A stretch of DNA of 64,000 bases from Noviherbaspirillum galbum (GCF_010974945.1 NZ_JAAIVB010000078.1:186001-250000), one strand, 5' to 3'. Shown: positions 1 through 11,203, counted from the first letter of the stretch. Numbers and translations are program-made. Notes: generated by a model from the sequence alone, not told the origin.

Positions 1-1
1 C

Positions 2-133
2 GACCAGGAACTGGGCGTGTTCGACATGGACCGGGTCAAGGACCGGGCCAACTTCCAGCCCATGGGTACGGCCTACATGCTGGAACGCGCCATGAACTCC
101 GGCGTTACCGGGACGTACCTGCACCGGCAATAA
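2..133 (+). CDS. 3' end of an unidentified gene (partial)
   Basis: Reading from base 2 gives 43 residues ending in GTYLHRQ and a TAA stop at 131-133. High third-position GC supports coding. The fragment contains FQPMGTAYMLERAMNSG and no motif I can assign to a family. The gene starts upstream of the window. It lies 94 bases before the outer-membrane protein at 228 on the same strand, so it may be the previous member of that group. Function unknown. Confidence 0.6.
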   Translation, partial: DQELGVFDMDRVKDRANFQPMGTAYMLERAMNSGVTGTYLHRQ

Positions 134-227
134 CACGGCCGGCCGGATTCAGTTTCCTCTTACTTAGGCGCCGGGCGGGCCCGTCCTGCCAGCGCCGCCC
201 CATTTCAACATCGACAAGGGAGATGTC

Positions 228-1247
228 ATGATCGTTCGTCCATTGCTTGGACTGGCCGCGCTCGTTCTGCTTGCGCCGGCATTCGCACAACAAGCCAATC
301 CATCGGCGACGGGAGAGGGCAGCAGCAGCACCGCCGCCGCGCGCGACGCCTTGAAGCAGCAGGCCGGCGACACCGACCAGACCACGCTGCTCAAGCAGAC
401 GCTCACCGCGGTCGACAAACAGTACTCGATGATCCGCCGCGGCAAGGTGGCGGCCACCTACGACCTGAGCTACAGCTACATCGGCCAGGAAAAGATCAAT
501 GCCGACATCTCCTCCGGTCAGCTCACGCTGTTCAACATCGAGAACGACAGCTCGCACACCATCGTCAATACCTTGTCGGTGGACTACGGCCTGCAGGACA
601 ACCTCACCGGCAGCGTCAGCATTCCCGTCATCAGCCGCTATTCGCAGAACGACAATTTCGACGGCCTCTCGCATTCGCTCGGCGACATCGGCCTGAGCGC
701 GCGCTGGCAGCCCATCGAAACCCAGCGCGGCAGGCCCTCGTTCAACCTGAGCGGCGGCATGCGCCTGCCAACCGGGCGCAGTCCCTTCAAGGTGGATGCG
801 AACCGTGGCCTTGCCACCGGATCGGGCGTCACGACCTTGAACGGCGGCGTGAATTTCAATCACATCGTCGACCCGGTCGCGCTCTTCGGCTCCATCAACC
901 TCGGCTACAGTCTGCCCGCCAGGCACCTGTCGCAAATTCGCAATGGCCGCACCCTGACCCGCGTCGATCCGGGCGCCAGCCTCGGCTTCGGTTTCGGATT
1001 CGCCTATGCCCTGTCGTACAACATCTCGACCTCGTTCTCGCTCCAGGAAACGATCTCCGCCGGCTCCAAGCTGTACTTCGCCGACGGCAGCACTTCCAGG
1101 ACGCGGGTGCAGACCGCGGGCGTGCTGAATTTCGGCCTGGGTTACCGCATCTCGCCCAAGACCACCATCAACATCACCGCCGGCATCGGCCTGACCGACG
1201 ACGTGCCCAATTTCACGCTCGGCATCAGCATGCCCTTGAACTTCTAA
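228..1247 (+). CDS. Outer-membrane beta-barrel protein, putative transporter
   Basis: A 339-residue protein with a clear signal peptide (cleavage expected after about residue 20, APAFA-QQ) and alternating hydrophobic strands throughout, ending in phenylalanine (MPLNF), the usual signal for barrel insertion by the BAM complex. The overall pattern resembles the MetA-pathway phenol-degradation type of barrel protein (often annotated simply as transporter), but the match is by impression and not by a diagnostic motif. A ribosome site, GGGAG, lies 6 bases before the ATG. The FadL-like gene starts 12 bases downstream, so the two are probably co-transcribed. The substrate is not readable from sequence; the FadL neighbour suggests a hydrophobic compound. 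Confidence 0.7.
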   Translation: MIVRPLLGLAALVLLAPAFAQQANPSATGEGSSSTAAARDALKQQAGDTDQTTLLKQTLTAVDKQYSMIRRGKVAATYDLSYSYIGQEKINADISSGQLTLFNIENDSSHTIVNTLSVDYGLQDNLTGSVSIPVISRYSQNDNFDGLSHSLGDIGLSARWQPIETQRGRPSFNLSGGMRLPTGRSPFKVDANRGLATGSGVTTLNGGVNFNHIVDPVALFGSINLGYSLPARHLSQIRNGRTLTRVDPGASLGFGFGFAYALSYNISTSFSLQETISAGSKLYFADGSTSRTRVQTAGVLNFGLGYRISPKTTINITAGIGLTDDVPNFTLGISMPLNF

Positions 1248-1259
1248 GCGACCAACGCC

Positions 1260-2909
1260 ATGACCCACCGATCGACAACGCGCCCACGCGGGCGCGGATG
1301 GCCCGCTGTTGCCGTCGCCATTGACTTCGTTGTTGCCGTGGCCGGGGCCGCCGCACCGTCCGCGCATGCCGCGCTGACGGAAAACCTCGCCACCAGCGCC
1401 ACCGCCATGTCGCTCGGCAATGCGGTGACCGCCGATCCGCCCGGCGTGGAATCGATTCATTTCAACCCCGCCGGCCTGGCTAGGCTCAAGGGCGAGCAGG
1501 TCACGCTGACCAACTTCGGCGCCTCGATCCGCACCAGCGCCAACTTCCACCAGCCCGCCGACTTCGACATCGGCGGCTGGAAGGACGATCCGCTCAACGG
1601 CACGCATACCGGGCCGACCCGGCAGGGAATTTACATCCCTGGCATCGGCATGCCGCATTTCCGCCTGCCGCTGGCCGTCGTTCCCGGACTGGGCATCTCC
1701 TTCAACCAGCCTGGCTCGCCCTTCACCTTCGGCACCATGTCCTACCTGACGCAGGCCATGAGCACCGACCATGCCAAGGATCCGAACGATCCCGCCCGCT
1801 TCGACGGCAGGCTGGTGCACCTGCAGCGCCTGGTGTACCTCTCGCCGGCGATCGGCTACAAGGTCTCGGACACGCTGTCGGTCGGCATGTCGGTGCCGAT
1901 CGCGCATGCCTCGTTCGTGTTCAACACCGACATGCGCCTGCCCAATACCCTGATCGGCATCACAGGGCAGGTGCAGAAGGGCTGGTGTCCGGACGACGGC
2001 GGCAACGTGCTCGACACGCTGGGCCCGGGCCTGTGCGGCGGCGGCAAGGAAGGCAGGCTCGATCCCTTCAAGAAGGTCGCCAACCTCAACATCGACATGA
2101 CCGCGCCGGTGGACCCCACCATCAACCTCGGCGTGCTCTGGGAACCCAATGAAAGCTTCGGGCTCGGCGTGACCTACCAGAGCGGCTCCAAGACCACCTA
2201 CAGCGGGCGCTTCGAGATCAATACCGATCCGATGGTGCGGCGTTTCATCGAAGGCCTCTACAGCAGCCTGCAAGGTCCCATGATCGCCGGCACGCTCGGC
2301 CTGCCGCAGGGCATTCCCGCCTACCAGGCGGGCAACATGACGGCCACCATTCCCTTCCCCTCGCACTGGCAGGTCGGCGTCAAGATCAAGCCGACCAAGC
2401 GGCTGCAATTCAATGTCGATGCCAACTACACCGACTGGGGAAGCTGGGATGCGCTGACCTTCAAGTTCGACCAGAGCGTGAAGCTTCTTGAAATGGCGCG
2501 CATGTTCGGCATCCCCGATTCCACGCAGCTCAAGATCCCGCGCGGCTACCGCAGCGTGCTGCACTGGGGATTCGGCATGCAGGCGCAGGTCAGCAACAAG
2601 CTGACGCTGCGCATGGGTTACGAGCCGCGCAAGAGTTCCGTCCCCGGCGACAAGATCGATCTGGTCGCGCCGCTGCCGGACGCCAAGGTCTACAGCGTCG
2701 GCTTCAACTACAAGATCAGCCGCGACACCGAACTTAACGTCGGCGCCAGCTACATGAAGGGCGACTTCAGCGTGCCCGCGCGCGGCAGCTGCAACATCAA
2801 TTGCGACAACCTTCTCAACATCATCTACAACCCTTATGCCGGGCTGGACGTTTCGGGCGGGATCCGCGTCCGCTACCTCGGCATGAGCTACACCAAGCAC
2901 TTCGACTAA
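1260..2909 (+). CDS. OmpP1/FadL-family outer-membrane transport protein
   Basis: A 549-residue protein with a signal peptide (cleavage near SAHA-AL) followed by the family hallmark near the mature N-terminus: TAMSLGNAV, then FNPAGLARLKGEQ, which matches the FadL N-terminal hatch segment with its Asn-Pro-Ala motif. The rest is repeated amphipathic strands. FadL-type proteins carry long-chain fatty acids or other hydrophobic molecules across the outer membrane by lateral diffusion. It is longer than E. coli FadL (about 446 residues), with an extra loop containing two cysteines around residues 241-260 and a second Cys pair (SCNINCDN) near residue 510 that could form disulphides. It ends in Asp and not in an aromatic residue. 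It follows the 228 gene by 12 bases and precedes the DUF2059 gene by 13. Confidence 0.85.
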   Translation: MTHRSTTRPRGRGWPAVAVAIDFVVAVAGAAAPSAHAALTENLATSATAMSLGNAVTADPPGVESIHFNPAGLARLKGEQVTLTNFGASIRTSANFHQPADFDIGGWKDDPLNGTHTGPTRQGIYIPGIGMPHFRLPLAVVPGLGISFNQPGSPFTFGTMSYLTQAMSTDHAKDPNDPARFDGRLVHLQRLVYLSPAIGYKVSDTLSVGMSVPIAHASFVFNTDMRLPNTLIGITGQVQKGWCPDDGGNVLDTLGPGLCGGGKEGRLDPFKKVANLNIDMTAPVDPTINLGVLWEPNESFGLGVTYQSGSKTTYSGRFEINTDPMVRRFIEGLYSSLQGPMIAGTLGLPQGIPAYQAGNMTATIPFPSHWQVGVKIKPTKRLQFNVDANYTDWGSWDALTFKFDQSVKLLEMARMFGIPDSTQLKIPRGYRSVLHWGFGMQAQVSNKLTLRMGYEPRKSSVPGDKIDLVAPLPDAKVYSVGFNYKISRDTELNVGASYMKGDFSVPARGSCNINCDNLLNIIYNPYAGLDVSGGIRVRYLGMSYTKHFD

Positions 2910-2922
2910 CAAGGAGAAAGTC

Positions 2923-3453
2923 ATGCTCAGACCCGTGATTGCTGCCATTGCACTGACCGTTGCCGGCGCCGCGCTGGCGGACGCCCCGCAATCCAAGCAG
3001 GACCTCGTCAACCGCGTCATGGAACTCTGGCGCATGGATGCCGTCGGGCAGGCCATGCTGCAGGAGCCGGTCGCCGAAGCGGTGCAGCAGGCGAGGGCGG
3101 TCCTGCAGGGACGCGCACCCGCCGACCGCCGCGATGCCGCCATGCGCGACATTGCCGAGGACGCGAAGCGCTTTCTCCAGGAGACCACGCCCATTGTCAC
3201 CAAGAGCACCGAGAAGCTCGGGCCCGCGACGCTGTCGCCGCTGCTGGCCGAGCGCTTCTCCGAGGATGAGCTGCGTCAGATCATCGCCATCCTCGAATCG
3301 CCGGTAAAGACCAAGTTCGAGGCGCTGGTGCCGGAGATGCGCAAGTCGCTCGGCGAAAAGGTCGCCGCCGACACGCGGGAAGCCATCGATCCCAAGCTGA
3401 AGGACCTGACCCAGCGCATCGGCGTGCGGCTGCGCACGGCGGTAATGCCCTGA
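2923..3453 (+). CDS. DUF2059-domain exported protein
   Basis: A 176-residue protein with a signal peptide (cleavage near ALA-DA). The C-terminal half carries the DUF2059 pattern: FSEDELRQIIAILESPVKTK followed by a conserved Lys-rich amphipathic helix. DUF2059 proteins are exported, all-helical and of unknown molecular role. A strong ribosome site (AAGGAG, 7 bases before ATG) sits in the 13-base gap after the FadL-like gene, which indicates an operon with the two preceding barrel genes. A periplasmic role alongside the barrels is inference from position only. Confidence 0.75.
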   Translation: MLRPVIAAIALTVAGAALADAPQSKQDLVNRVMELWRMDAVGQAMLQEPVAEAVQQARAVLQGRAPADRRDAAMRDIAEDAKRFLQETTPIVTKSTEKLGPATLSPLLAERFSEDELRQIIAILESPVKTKFEALVPEMRKSLGEKVAADTREAIDPKLKDLTQRIGVRLRTAVMP

Positions 3454-3516
3454 ACTCTGGCGGCTTGACGGCGAATCCGCGCCTGCCCGCAACACCATTT
3501 TGAACGTGAGGACAAC

Positions 3517-4620
3517 ATGACCTATTCGTCAGCAATTGATCTCGTACGCGGCATCAAGTCGAGGCTGGCCATCAGCGGTCTCGATGTCGACGGCCTCTTT
3601 GCCCGGACCGGCCTGCGCGAAAGCGAATGCCTGGACGATGATGCCTTCACCCTGTCGGACAAGCTAAGCCACATGTGGGAGCTCGCGACGCAGCTGACCG
3701 GAGACGCGCAGATCGGCCTGCGGATCGCGCTCCCCCAGCCGCTCGACCGCTCCGGCCTGATGGGCCACATCATGCGCGCTTCGCCCGACGTGCGCACCGC
3801 GATAGAGAACCTGGTGCGTTACACGCCGCTCGTCTCGCCCAGCGTCAACAGCACCATCGAACACCTGCCCTCTCGGGTGCGCGTGACGCTGCAGCTGCCC
3901 GGCGGACAGAGGAAGGTGCCGCAGCAGCACTACGACTTCGTGTGGTGCCTGGTGCTTCGCACGCTGCAGTCCGCCGCCGGCCGGGACGACGTCTGGCCGA
4001 CGCTGGTCACCTACGCGTTTCCGCCGCCGGCCGAGCCCTCCGCCTACGCGCAGGCATTCGGCTGCGAGGTGCAGTTCAATGCTGCCAGCAACAGCATGGA
4101 GATCGACGAAGCCTCCCTGGACCTGCCCATTCCGTCTGCGAATCCCTCGGCGGCCGACTGGGCGCTGCGCATGCTTGCGGACCTGGCGCAGTCGCAGCGC
4201 GACTGGACGGTGCGCATGCTGGCGCGGATAGAAAAGTCGCAGCATCACAGCGCCACCTTCAGCGCGCGCGTGCAGCGCCTGCTGGAAGACATGCTGCCCG
4301 ATGGCGAACCCTTGCGCGAGGACGTGGCGCGGCGCCTCATGACCAGCGAACGGACCTTGCAGCGGCGCCTGTTCGAGGAAGGCACCAACTTCACCCGCCT
4401 GGTGGACGATACCCGGCGCGCGCTTGCCCAGCGCCACCTCGGCAGCGGGCAGCTGTCTCTCAAGCGGCTGAGTTTCCAGCTCGGGTTTTCCGATCCCAGC
4501 GCCTTTTGCCGCGCCTGCAAGCGCTGGTTCGGTCTCTCGCCGAAACAGCTCCAGCATGTCGGCAGGCCCACGGGAACCCAGCTGCGGTCGCCGGACATGA
4601 CCGAGCGCCTGGCGCGCTGA
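3517..4620 (+). CDS. AraC-family transcriptional regulator with arabinose-binding-like sensor domain
   Basis: A 367-residue protein. Residues about 20-210 form the arabinose-binding-type N-terminal domain found in OruR/ArgR-like AraC regulators. The C-terminus (about 255-350) is a standard AraC double helix-turn-helix: the first helix set around SERTLQRRLFEEG and the second ending in FQLGFSDPSAFCRACKRWFG, the AraC signature. Regulators with this architecture often control lipid, steroid or amino-acid catabolism in beta- and gammaproteobacteria and sense a small hydrophobic ligand. It follows the barrel/DUF2059 group by 63 bases on the same strand, so it may regulate that group. GAGGAC lies 4 bases before the ATG. 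Confidence 0.85.
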   Translation: MTYSSAIDLVRGIKSRLAISGLDVDGLFARTGLRESECLDDDAFTLSDKLSHMWELATQLTGDAQIGLRIALPQPLDRSGLMGHIMRASPDVRTAIENLVRYTPLVSPSVNSTIEHLPSRVRVTLQLPGGQRKVPQQHYDFVWCLVLRTLQSAAGRDDVWPTLVTYAFPPPAEPSAYAQAFGCEVQFNAASNSMEIDEASLDLPIPSANPSAADWALRMLADLAQSQRDWTVRMLARIEKSQHHSATFSARVQRLLEDMLPDGEPLREDVARRLMTSERTLQRRLFEEGTNFTRLVDDTRRALAQRHLGSGQLSLKRLSFQLGFSDPSAFCRACKRWFGLSPKQLQHVGRPTGTQLRSPDMTERLAR

Positions 4621-4666
4621 CGGCCCGCCATCGTTCGCCCGTCCGACCCGTTACCAGGAGCGCACC

Positions 4667-5314
4667 ATGCCGCCGATCACCGTCTCTCAGAACACCATCA
4701 GCCCCGGCGCCGCCAGCGGCGAGCAGCCGGACGGCCTGCCTGACCTGCCGCTTGCGCCTGCGTCCGGCGAGCGGAGCCGCTGGCGCGACGCCATGCGCCG
4801 GCTGGACGCGCGCGAGATGCGTACCGTGGAGCGTTGGCGGGCGGCCGCGGACGGCGGCGTCGTACGCCAGCTGACCGCGGGCGTCAACCTGCTCGGGAAC
4901 GGCTGGATCTACCTGCCGATTGCCATTGCGCTGATGGTTTCCTCGCTGGCGCATGCATGGTGGGTGCTGGGAACGGCGCTGCTTGCCACGGCCATCGCCC
5001 ACCTCCTGTATGGCCGCCTGAAACGCCGGGTGCGCCGCCTGCGGCCGTTCGAACGCAACACCGGCCTGGCGCCCATTTCCCGCGTGCTCGACCGTTATTC
5101 CTTCCCCAGCGGGCATTGCATGACGCTGACCGCCGTGCTCACGCCCATCGTGGTGTCCGCGCCCGCCTGCTGGCCGGCGGCGGCATGCGCGCTCGCCGTG
5201 CTTTCCTGGTGCCGCATCGCGGCCGCCCACCATTATCCCAGCGACGTGCTGGCCGGAGTCCTGCTCGGCGCCAGCATTGCCTATCCCCTGGCCCGCCTCA
5301 TGCTGCCCGCATGA
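4667..5314 (+). CDS. PAP2-family membrane phosphatase
   Basis: A 215-residue membrane protein with the three PAP2 (phosphatidic acid phosphatase type 2) motifs in order: KRRVRRLRP (K-x6-RP), SFPSGH (PSGH) and CRIAAAHHYPSD (R-x5-H-x3-D), with the catalytic His pair and Asp intact. Hydrophobic segments lie between residues about 70 and 115 and after the PSGH motif. These enzymes remove phosphate from lipid phosphates such as phosphatidate, lysophosphatidate or undecaprenyl pyrophosphate on the outer face of the inner membrane. AGGAGC lies 6 bases before the ATG. The START-like gene follows 19 bases later. Which lipid is used cannot be told from sequence. Confidence 0.85.
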   Translation: MPPITVSQNTISPGAASGEQPDGLPDLPLAPASGERSRWRDAMRRLDAREMRTVERWRAAADGGVVRQLTAGVNLLGNGWIYLPIAIALMVSSLAHAWWVLGTALLATAIAHLLYGRLKRRVRRLRPFERNTGLAPISRVLDRYSFPSGHCMTLTAVLTPIVVSAPACWPAAACALAVLSWCRIAAAHHYPSDVLAGVLLGASIAYPLARLMLPA

Positions 5315-5333
5315 CGCAAGACGAGAAATCTCC

Positions 5334-5969
5334 ATGCGGAAAACATCCATGCGACAGCCTGCCCTGATCACATTCGCCGTCCTGTGCCTTCCTTTCCTGC
5401 TGCATAGTGTGGCGGCCCGCGCCCAGCCAGAACCCCAGTCCACCGGCAGCGACAGCGACATCGCCATCACCGATTTCAGCAAGCCATCGAGCCCGGGCCG
5501 CACCTTCGCCGCCCGAACCGTGATCAATGCGCCGGTGCAGAAGCTGTGCGGCATCCTGCTGGACTATCCCGAGTACCCCGCGTTCATGCCCAACACCGAC
5601 AATGCGAGCGTGATCCAGGCCGCGGACGATTTCGCCATCGTCAACATGACGCTCAAGCTGCCCCTCGGCAAGATCAAGAAGTACCGCCTGCGGCTCGAAC
5701 CGAGGAACACGCCGCAAACCTGCCACCTGTCATGGAAGCAGGTGCCCTGGGAAGACCTCAAGGCCGACGACACCATCGCGGACACGTCCGGCTACTGGCA
5801 TCTCGTGCCGCATCCCGCGAATCCCGCGCGCACCGTGGTGGATTATTTCGTGTATGCCGATCCGGGCTACGTGCCGTTCGGCTTTCGCTGGATCGTCGAC
5901 ATCCTGAGCAAGGAAAGCTTGCCGAAGACGCTGGAATCGCTGCGCGCGAGGGCGGCGGAGTTGCCGTGA
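5334..5969 (+). CDS. SRPBCC (START-like/polyketide cyclase fold) exported protein
   Basis: A 211-residue protein. The start at 5334 (MRKTSMRQPAL) gives a good signal peptide ending near AARA-QP; an upstream in-frame ATG at 5277 would run into the PAP2 gene and spoil it. The mature part follows the SRPBCC helix-grip pattern: ARTVINAPVQKLCGILLDYPEYPAFMP-type opening, a middle sheet with LGKIKKYRLRLEP, and a C-terminal helix after YVPFGFRWIVD. Members bind hydrophobic ligands in a central cavity. A periplasmic lipid-binding role is consistent with the neighbouring PAP2 phosphatase and FadL-like porin but is inference. Confidence 0.75.
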   Translation: MRKTSMRQPALITFAVLCLPFLLHSVAARAQPEPQSTGSDSDIAITDFSKPSSPGRTFAARTVINAPVQKLCGILLDYPEYPAFMPNTDNASVIQAADDFAIVNMTLKLPLGKIKKYRLRLEPRNTPQTCHLSWKQVPWEDLKADDTIADTSGYWHLVPHPANPARTVVDYFVYADPGYVPFGFRWIVDILSKESLPKTLESLRARAAELP

Positions 5970-6023
5970 TTAGTCCCCTCCAAAGCAACTCCGTCATGTC
6001 CCCTCCGCTTCAAGGAGAGGGAG

Positions 6024-6434
6024 TTAGTCAGCGCGACCCAAGAGATCATGCGCATCCAGGATCGCGTACACGATGTCCGGATTCGCATCCAGGCAGCGCC
6101 GCACCGCCGCCGGCACCGACTGGCGGACCTTGCGGCATAGCCCGGGCTGGTTCGCGAGCTCGATCTGCAGGCCGCGCACGGTGCGCACCTCGCGCGTTCC
6201 CGGCGCGATGCGCAGCACCACGCCGAGCTGCGCCTGCATCCGGGCAATGATCTGCTGCAGCTCCGCATAGCTGGCGATGCGCTCTATGCGCTCGACCAGC
6301 TTCTTTTCTTCCTCGCGCGTCAGGCGCAGCACCCGCAGGTCCGCCTGCGGGTCTTCCAGCAGCAGCTCGCGGCGGCACTCGCAGGCGCCCGGCGGGCATT
6401 CCTTGCGGATCGGAAAAGGGATGGCGGGCAGCAT
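6024..6434 (-). CDS. Conserved hypothetical protein with N-terminal cysteine cluster
   Basis: A 136-residue protein when started at the ATG at 6434 (MLPAIPFPIRKECPPG). The open frame runs on upstream to 6557, but that part has poor codon use and would overlap the ftsH-like gene. Near the N-terminus is C-x4-C-x-C (ECPPGACEC), which could bind a metal, followed by a charged helix (LTREEEKKLVERIERI) and a C-terminal AAVRRCLDANPDIVYAILD segment. I recall similar proteins in other Burkholderiales but no function. It is transcribed divergently from the protease gene. Confidence 0.6.
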   Translation of the reverse strand: MLPAIPFPIRKECPPGACECRRELLLEDPQADLRVLRLTREEEKKLVERIERIASYAELQQIIARMQAQLGVVLRIAPGTREVRTVRGLQIELANQPGLCRKVRQSVPAAVRRCLDANPDIVYAILDAHDLLGRAD

Positions 6435-6611
6435 GAAGAGCGGACAGGAAATTCTTGATGGCGTCGACCGCGAAAGTATCGATGCGCGGCACACGCTTGT
6501 CAAACGCGGGAATGGCAGCCGAAACGCCGGGGCCGTCGAAAATTTGAGATGCAACAAGTTCTTTTTGGCCAGCCTCCGAAACTAATGCCGCGCCCGCACG
6601 CCGAATCAAGT

Positions 6612-8645
<2,034 letters not shown>

Positions 8646-8706
8646 TGCCGCAAGCCGGCGCGGCACCCGCGCCATCTTCACATTCCACCGGCGGGCAACT
8701 CCGGTT

Positions 8707-9594
8707 TCATCCGCACAGAACGCGGCCGTCCTCGAGGGCGCGCCGCGCGTCCTCCCAGCCATGGGCAAAGGCAGCGCGCACGGTGGTGCGCTGCCGGCAG
8801 TCCCAGACCGACACCGGCACCTTCGCGCTCGGCTGCCAATAAAGCCGATCGTTCCAGCGAAACAGCGGCGGCAATCCCGGGTGGTGACGCGTCATCAGCA
8901 CCAGCGTCCGGCGACGCTGCGCGGGGTCCTGCTCGAAGACGCCGGCATGGTCGAGGTAGCCGCCGTCGAACGCGACCAGATCGTCGATCCGGCGCGGACG
9001 CAGCATCGGCGCGGCGCTTGCCGCGGCGACGAGTAGCGTGCGCGCTTCCGCTGCGGTCGCGCAGTCATGCAGGCCGACGAAGGACTGGCGCAAGCCGAGA
9101 TAGCGCGGCAGGATGGGATGCAGGCGGTCGCCAAGCGACTCCACCAGGTTCGCCAGAGAAGCGAGCAGCAGCGACCAGCCCGTTCCCAGCGCGCTGGAGG
9201 GATGGCTGAGCGCCACGAAGAGGCGTTGTCCCGCCTGGCGCACCATGTCCAGCGAGTGGTCATGCATCCAGGAACCGATCCATAGCGGATAGAGCCGGTC
9301 ATGCACGAAACGGGGAAACCCCGACCGCGTCCGGTTCCATTCCAGCAGGCGGCGGTTTCCTGCGAACAGCCGGGCGCAGCGCTGCATGGCTTCGCGCGGC
9401 CCGATCGTCAGGCAGGCCGCCGCCACGGCTGCACCGGCGCTCGTTCCCACGAGTTGCGCCGGCAGGACGGCACCACCCTTCAACAGATGATCCATGACGC
9501 CGGCCTGCCACCAGCAGCGGTTGCCGCCGCCGGCAAATACCAGGGTGTCGATGTCGCTCAGGCGTACGGTAGTGATGGGTTCAATGGCAGGCAT
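8707..9594 (-). CDS. Patatin-like phospholipase family protein
   Basis: About 295 residues from the ATG at 9594; the frame extends to an ATG at 9681 and the true start is uncertain. The patatin elements are all present: oxyanion loop VFAGGGNRCWWQAG (GGGxR), nucleophile elbow GTSAG with the catalytic Ser, and AFDGGYLDH carrying the DGG catalytic Asp. Patatin-fold enzymes are Ser-Asp dyad lipid acyl hydrolases. No signal peptide or strong membrane segment is seen, so a cytoplasmic or peripheral location is likely. It is convergent with the protease gene (61-base gap). Substrate unknown. Confidence 0.85.
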   Translation of the reverse strand: MPAIEPITTVRLSDIDTLVFAGGGNRCWWQAGVMDHLLKGGAVLPAQLVGTSAGAAVAAACLTIGPREAMQRCARLFAGNRRLLEWNRTRSGFPRFVHDRLYPLWIGSWMHDHSLDMVRQAGQRLFVALSHPSSALGTGWSLLLASLANLVESLGDRLHPILPRYLGLRQSFVGLHDCATAAEARTLLVAAASAAPMLRPRRIDDLVAFDGGYLDHAGVFEQDPAQRRRTLVLMTRHHPGLPPLFRWNDRLYWQPSAKVPVSVWDCRQRTTVRAAFAHGWEDARRALEDGRVLCG

Positions 9595-9899
9595 GGCATC
9601 GCGATAGACGCCGCCGCGGGCCGTTTGTTTCACCGATGATGCAATCTTCGACGAAACGGCGGCCGTCGCGGCTTGCGCCATGCCTCATCGAAAAACCGAA
9701 ATCGACAATTGTTAGCGGGCACAAATACTCCCGAAAACCCGGATTTCCCCGCAATAACGTGTCCTACAATCAATTTCAACGAGGCCAGGAAAGCGGCGTT
9801 CCGCCAGTTCAACGCGCGGTCACATTGCCCGGGCAACATCCATGGCGTCGGGTTCGGCATGGCCCACTTCGTTTTCCACACAAGACCATCGGAGGTCAA
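9595..9899. other. Intergenic region between patatin and glpQ-like genes
   Basis: About 305 bases between divergent genes. The only signal I see is a candidate -10 box TACAAT at 9765-9770 facing the glpQ-like gene, without a convincing -35 partner, and the strong ribosome site GGAGG at 9891-9895. If the patatin starts at 9681 the region is shorter. Nothing else is recognisable. Confidence 0.35.
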
Positions 9900-11168
9900 A
9901 TGAGCGGCAACTTCTTCTCGCGGTTGGTTCCTTCTTCCTTCAAGCTGAGCGCGGCATGCGTGGCAACGATAGGCGCATTGGCGGCTTGCGGCGGAGGCAG
10001 CAATCTTCCGGCGTTCCTGACGCTGGACGGCAACCAGCCCATCGTGATTGCCCACCGCGGCGCTTCCGCCTACTACCCGGAAGAAACCAAGGAAGCCTAC
10101 ACGCTCGCGATTTCCATGGGGGCCGATGTCATCGAGCCCGACCTCGTCATGACCAAGGACGGCGTGCTCATCGCCAGGCACGACGTCACGCTGGCCACGT
10201 CCACCGACGTGGCTTCCCATCCCGAGTTCGCTTCGCGCAAGCGGGCGGGCGAGAACGGCGATGGCGAGGCGGTGGCCGCGGACTGGTTCACCGCGGACTT
10301 CACGCTTGCCGAGATCAAGACCCTGCGCGCCAAGTCGCCCTCCTATGAGCTCGCCAAGGTATACAACGGCCTGTTCCAGGTGATCACCTTCCAGGAGGTG
10401 CTGGACCTGATCAAGGCCAAGGCGGCCGACACCGGACGCACCATCGCCGTCTACCCCGAGACCAAGAACCCGTCCTATCACTACAACCTGTGGAAATCCG
10501 GCGCGTTGCCCGCGCGTCTGGAAGACGTGCTCGTGAAAATGATCAAGGACAATGGCCTCAACTCCAAGACGGCGCCGATCTACGTGCAAAGCTTCGAGCC
10601 GGGCAGCCTGCAGTACATGCGTACCATCGGCTCGCAGGTGAAGCAGATGCAGCTGATCGACGCCTATGACGTTGACTACAAGGCCGGCAAGCTCATCTAC
10701 GGCACCGCGCCCGGCAACCTGGTCTACAGCCAGCCGACCGACTGGAAGCTCGCCGGCAGGAAGGAGCTGTTCGACGTGATGCTGACGCCCCAGGGGCTGG
10801 CCGACATCAAGCAATACGCGGATGGCATCGGCGCGTGGAAGCCGATGGTGATTCCGGTGAAGTGCCAGCTTGACGCCAAGGGGGACTGCAAGGATCTCGA
10901 CGGCAACGGCACCTTTGATGGCTACCCCGATGCCGAGCCGCAGGCCCCGACCAGCCTGGTCGCGGATGCGCACAAGGCCGGACTGTTCGTGCACGAGTAC
11001 ACCTTCAAACGCGGCAAGTCGGACTACAACACGACTTTCGACGCCAGGAACGATCCGCTGAGCGAATACCTGCAGCATTTCCGCCTCGGCGTCGACGGCG
11101 TGTTTTCCGATGCCGCCGACATCGCCATTGCCGCGCGGGCAGCCTACCTGCGCGAGATGGGCCGCTGA
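9900..11168 (+). CDS. glpQ: Glycerophosphodiester phosphodiesterase, lipoprotein form (GlpQ-like)
   Basis: A 422-residue protein starting at the ATG at 9900, set by GGAGG 4 bases upstream. Signal peptide with a lipobox (LAAC) followed by a glycine-rich linker, so probably a lipoprotein. The GDPD signatures follow: IAHRGASAYYPEET (catalytic His-Arg), DVIEPDLVMTKDG (metal-binding Glu-Pro-Asp) and ARHD (second catalytic His). GlpQ enzymes split deacylated phospholipids into an alcohol and glycerol-3-phosphate in the periplasm. A segment with GDCKDLDGNGTFDGYPD near residue 325-345 looks like a Ca-binding Asp-rich loop. A clean terminator follows at 11204. Confidence 0.92.
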   Translation: MSGNFFSRLVPSSFKLSAACVATIGALAACGGGSNLPAFLTLDGNQPIVIAHRGASAYYPEETKEAYTLAISMGADVIEPDLVMTKDGVLIARHDVTLATSTDVASHPEFASRKRAGENGDGEAVAADWFTADFTLAEIKTLRAKSPSYELAKVYNGLFQVITFQEVLDLIKAKAADTGRTIAVYPETKNPSYHYNLWKSGALPARLEDVLVKMIKDNGLNSKTAPIYVQSFEPGSLQYMRTIGSQVKQMQLIDAYDVDYKAGKLIYGTAPGNLVYSQPTDWKLAGRKELFDVMLTPQGLADIKQYADGIGAWKPMVIPVKCQLDAKGDCKDLDGNGTFDGYPDAEPQAPTSLVADAHKAGLFVHEYTFKRGKSDYNTTFDARNDPLSEYLQHFRLGVDGVFSDAADIAIAARAAYLREMGR

Positions 11169-11203
11169 CCGGCAGCCTGCGCTTACCCTGTTCTTCAAGG
11201 ATT

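Noticed and set aside
105-3209. Very long open frame on the minus strand opposite the FadL-like genes
   Set aside because: It mirrors the high-GC plus-strand genes, which have signal peptides, family motifs and ribosome sites. The minus frame is His/Arg/Gly-rich low-complexity sequence typical of antisense reading of GC-rich DNA.
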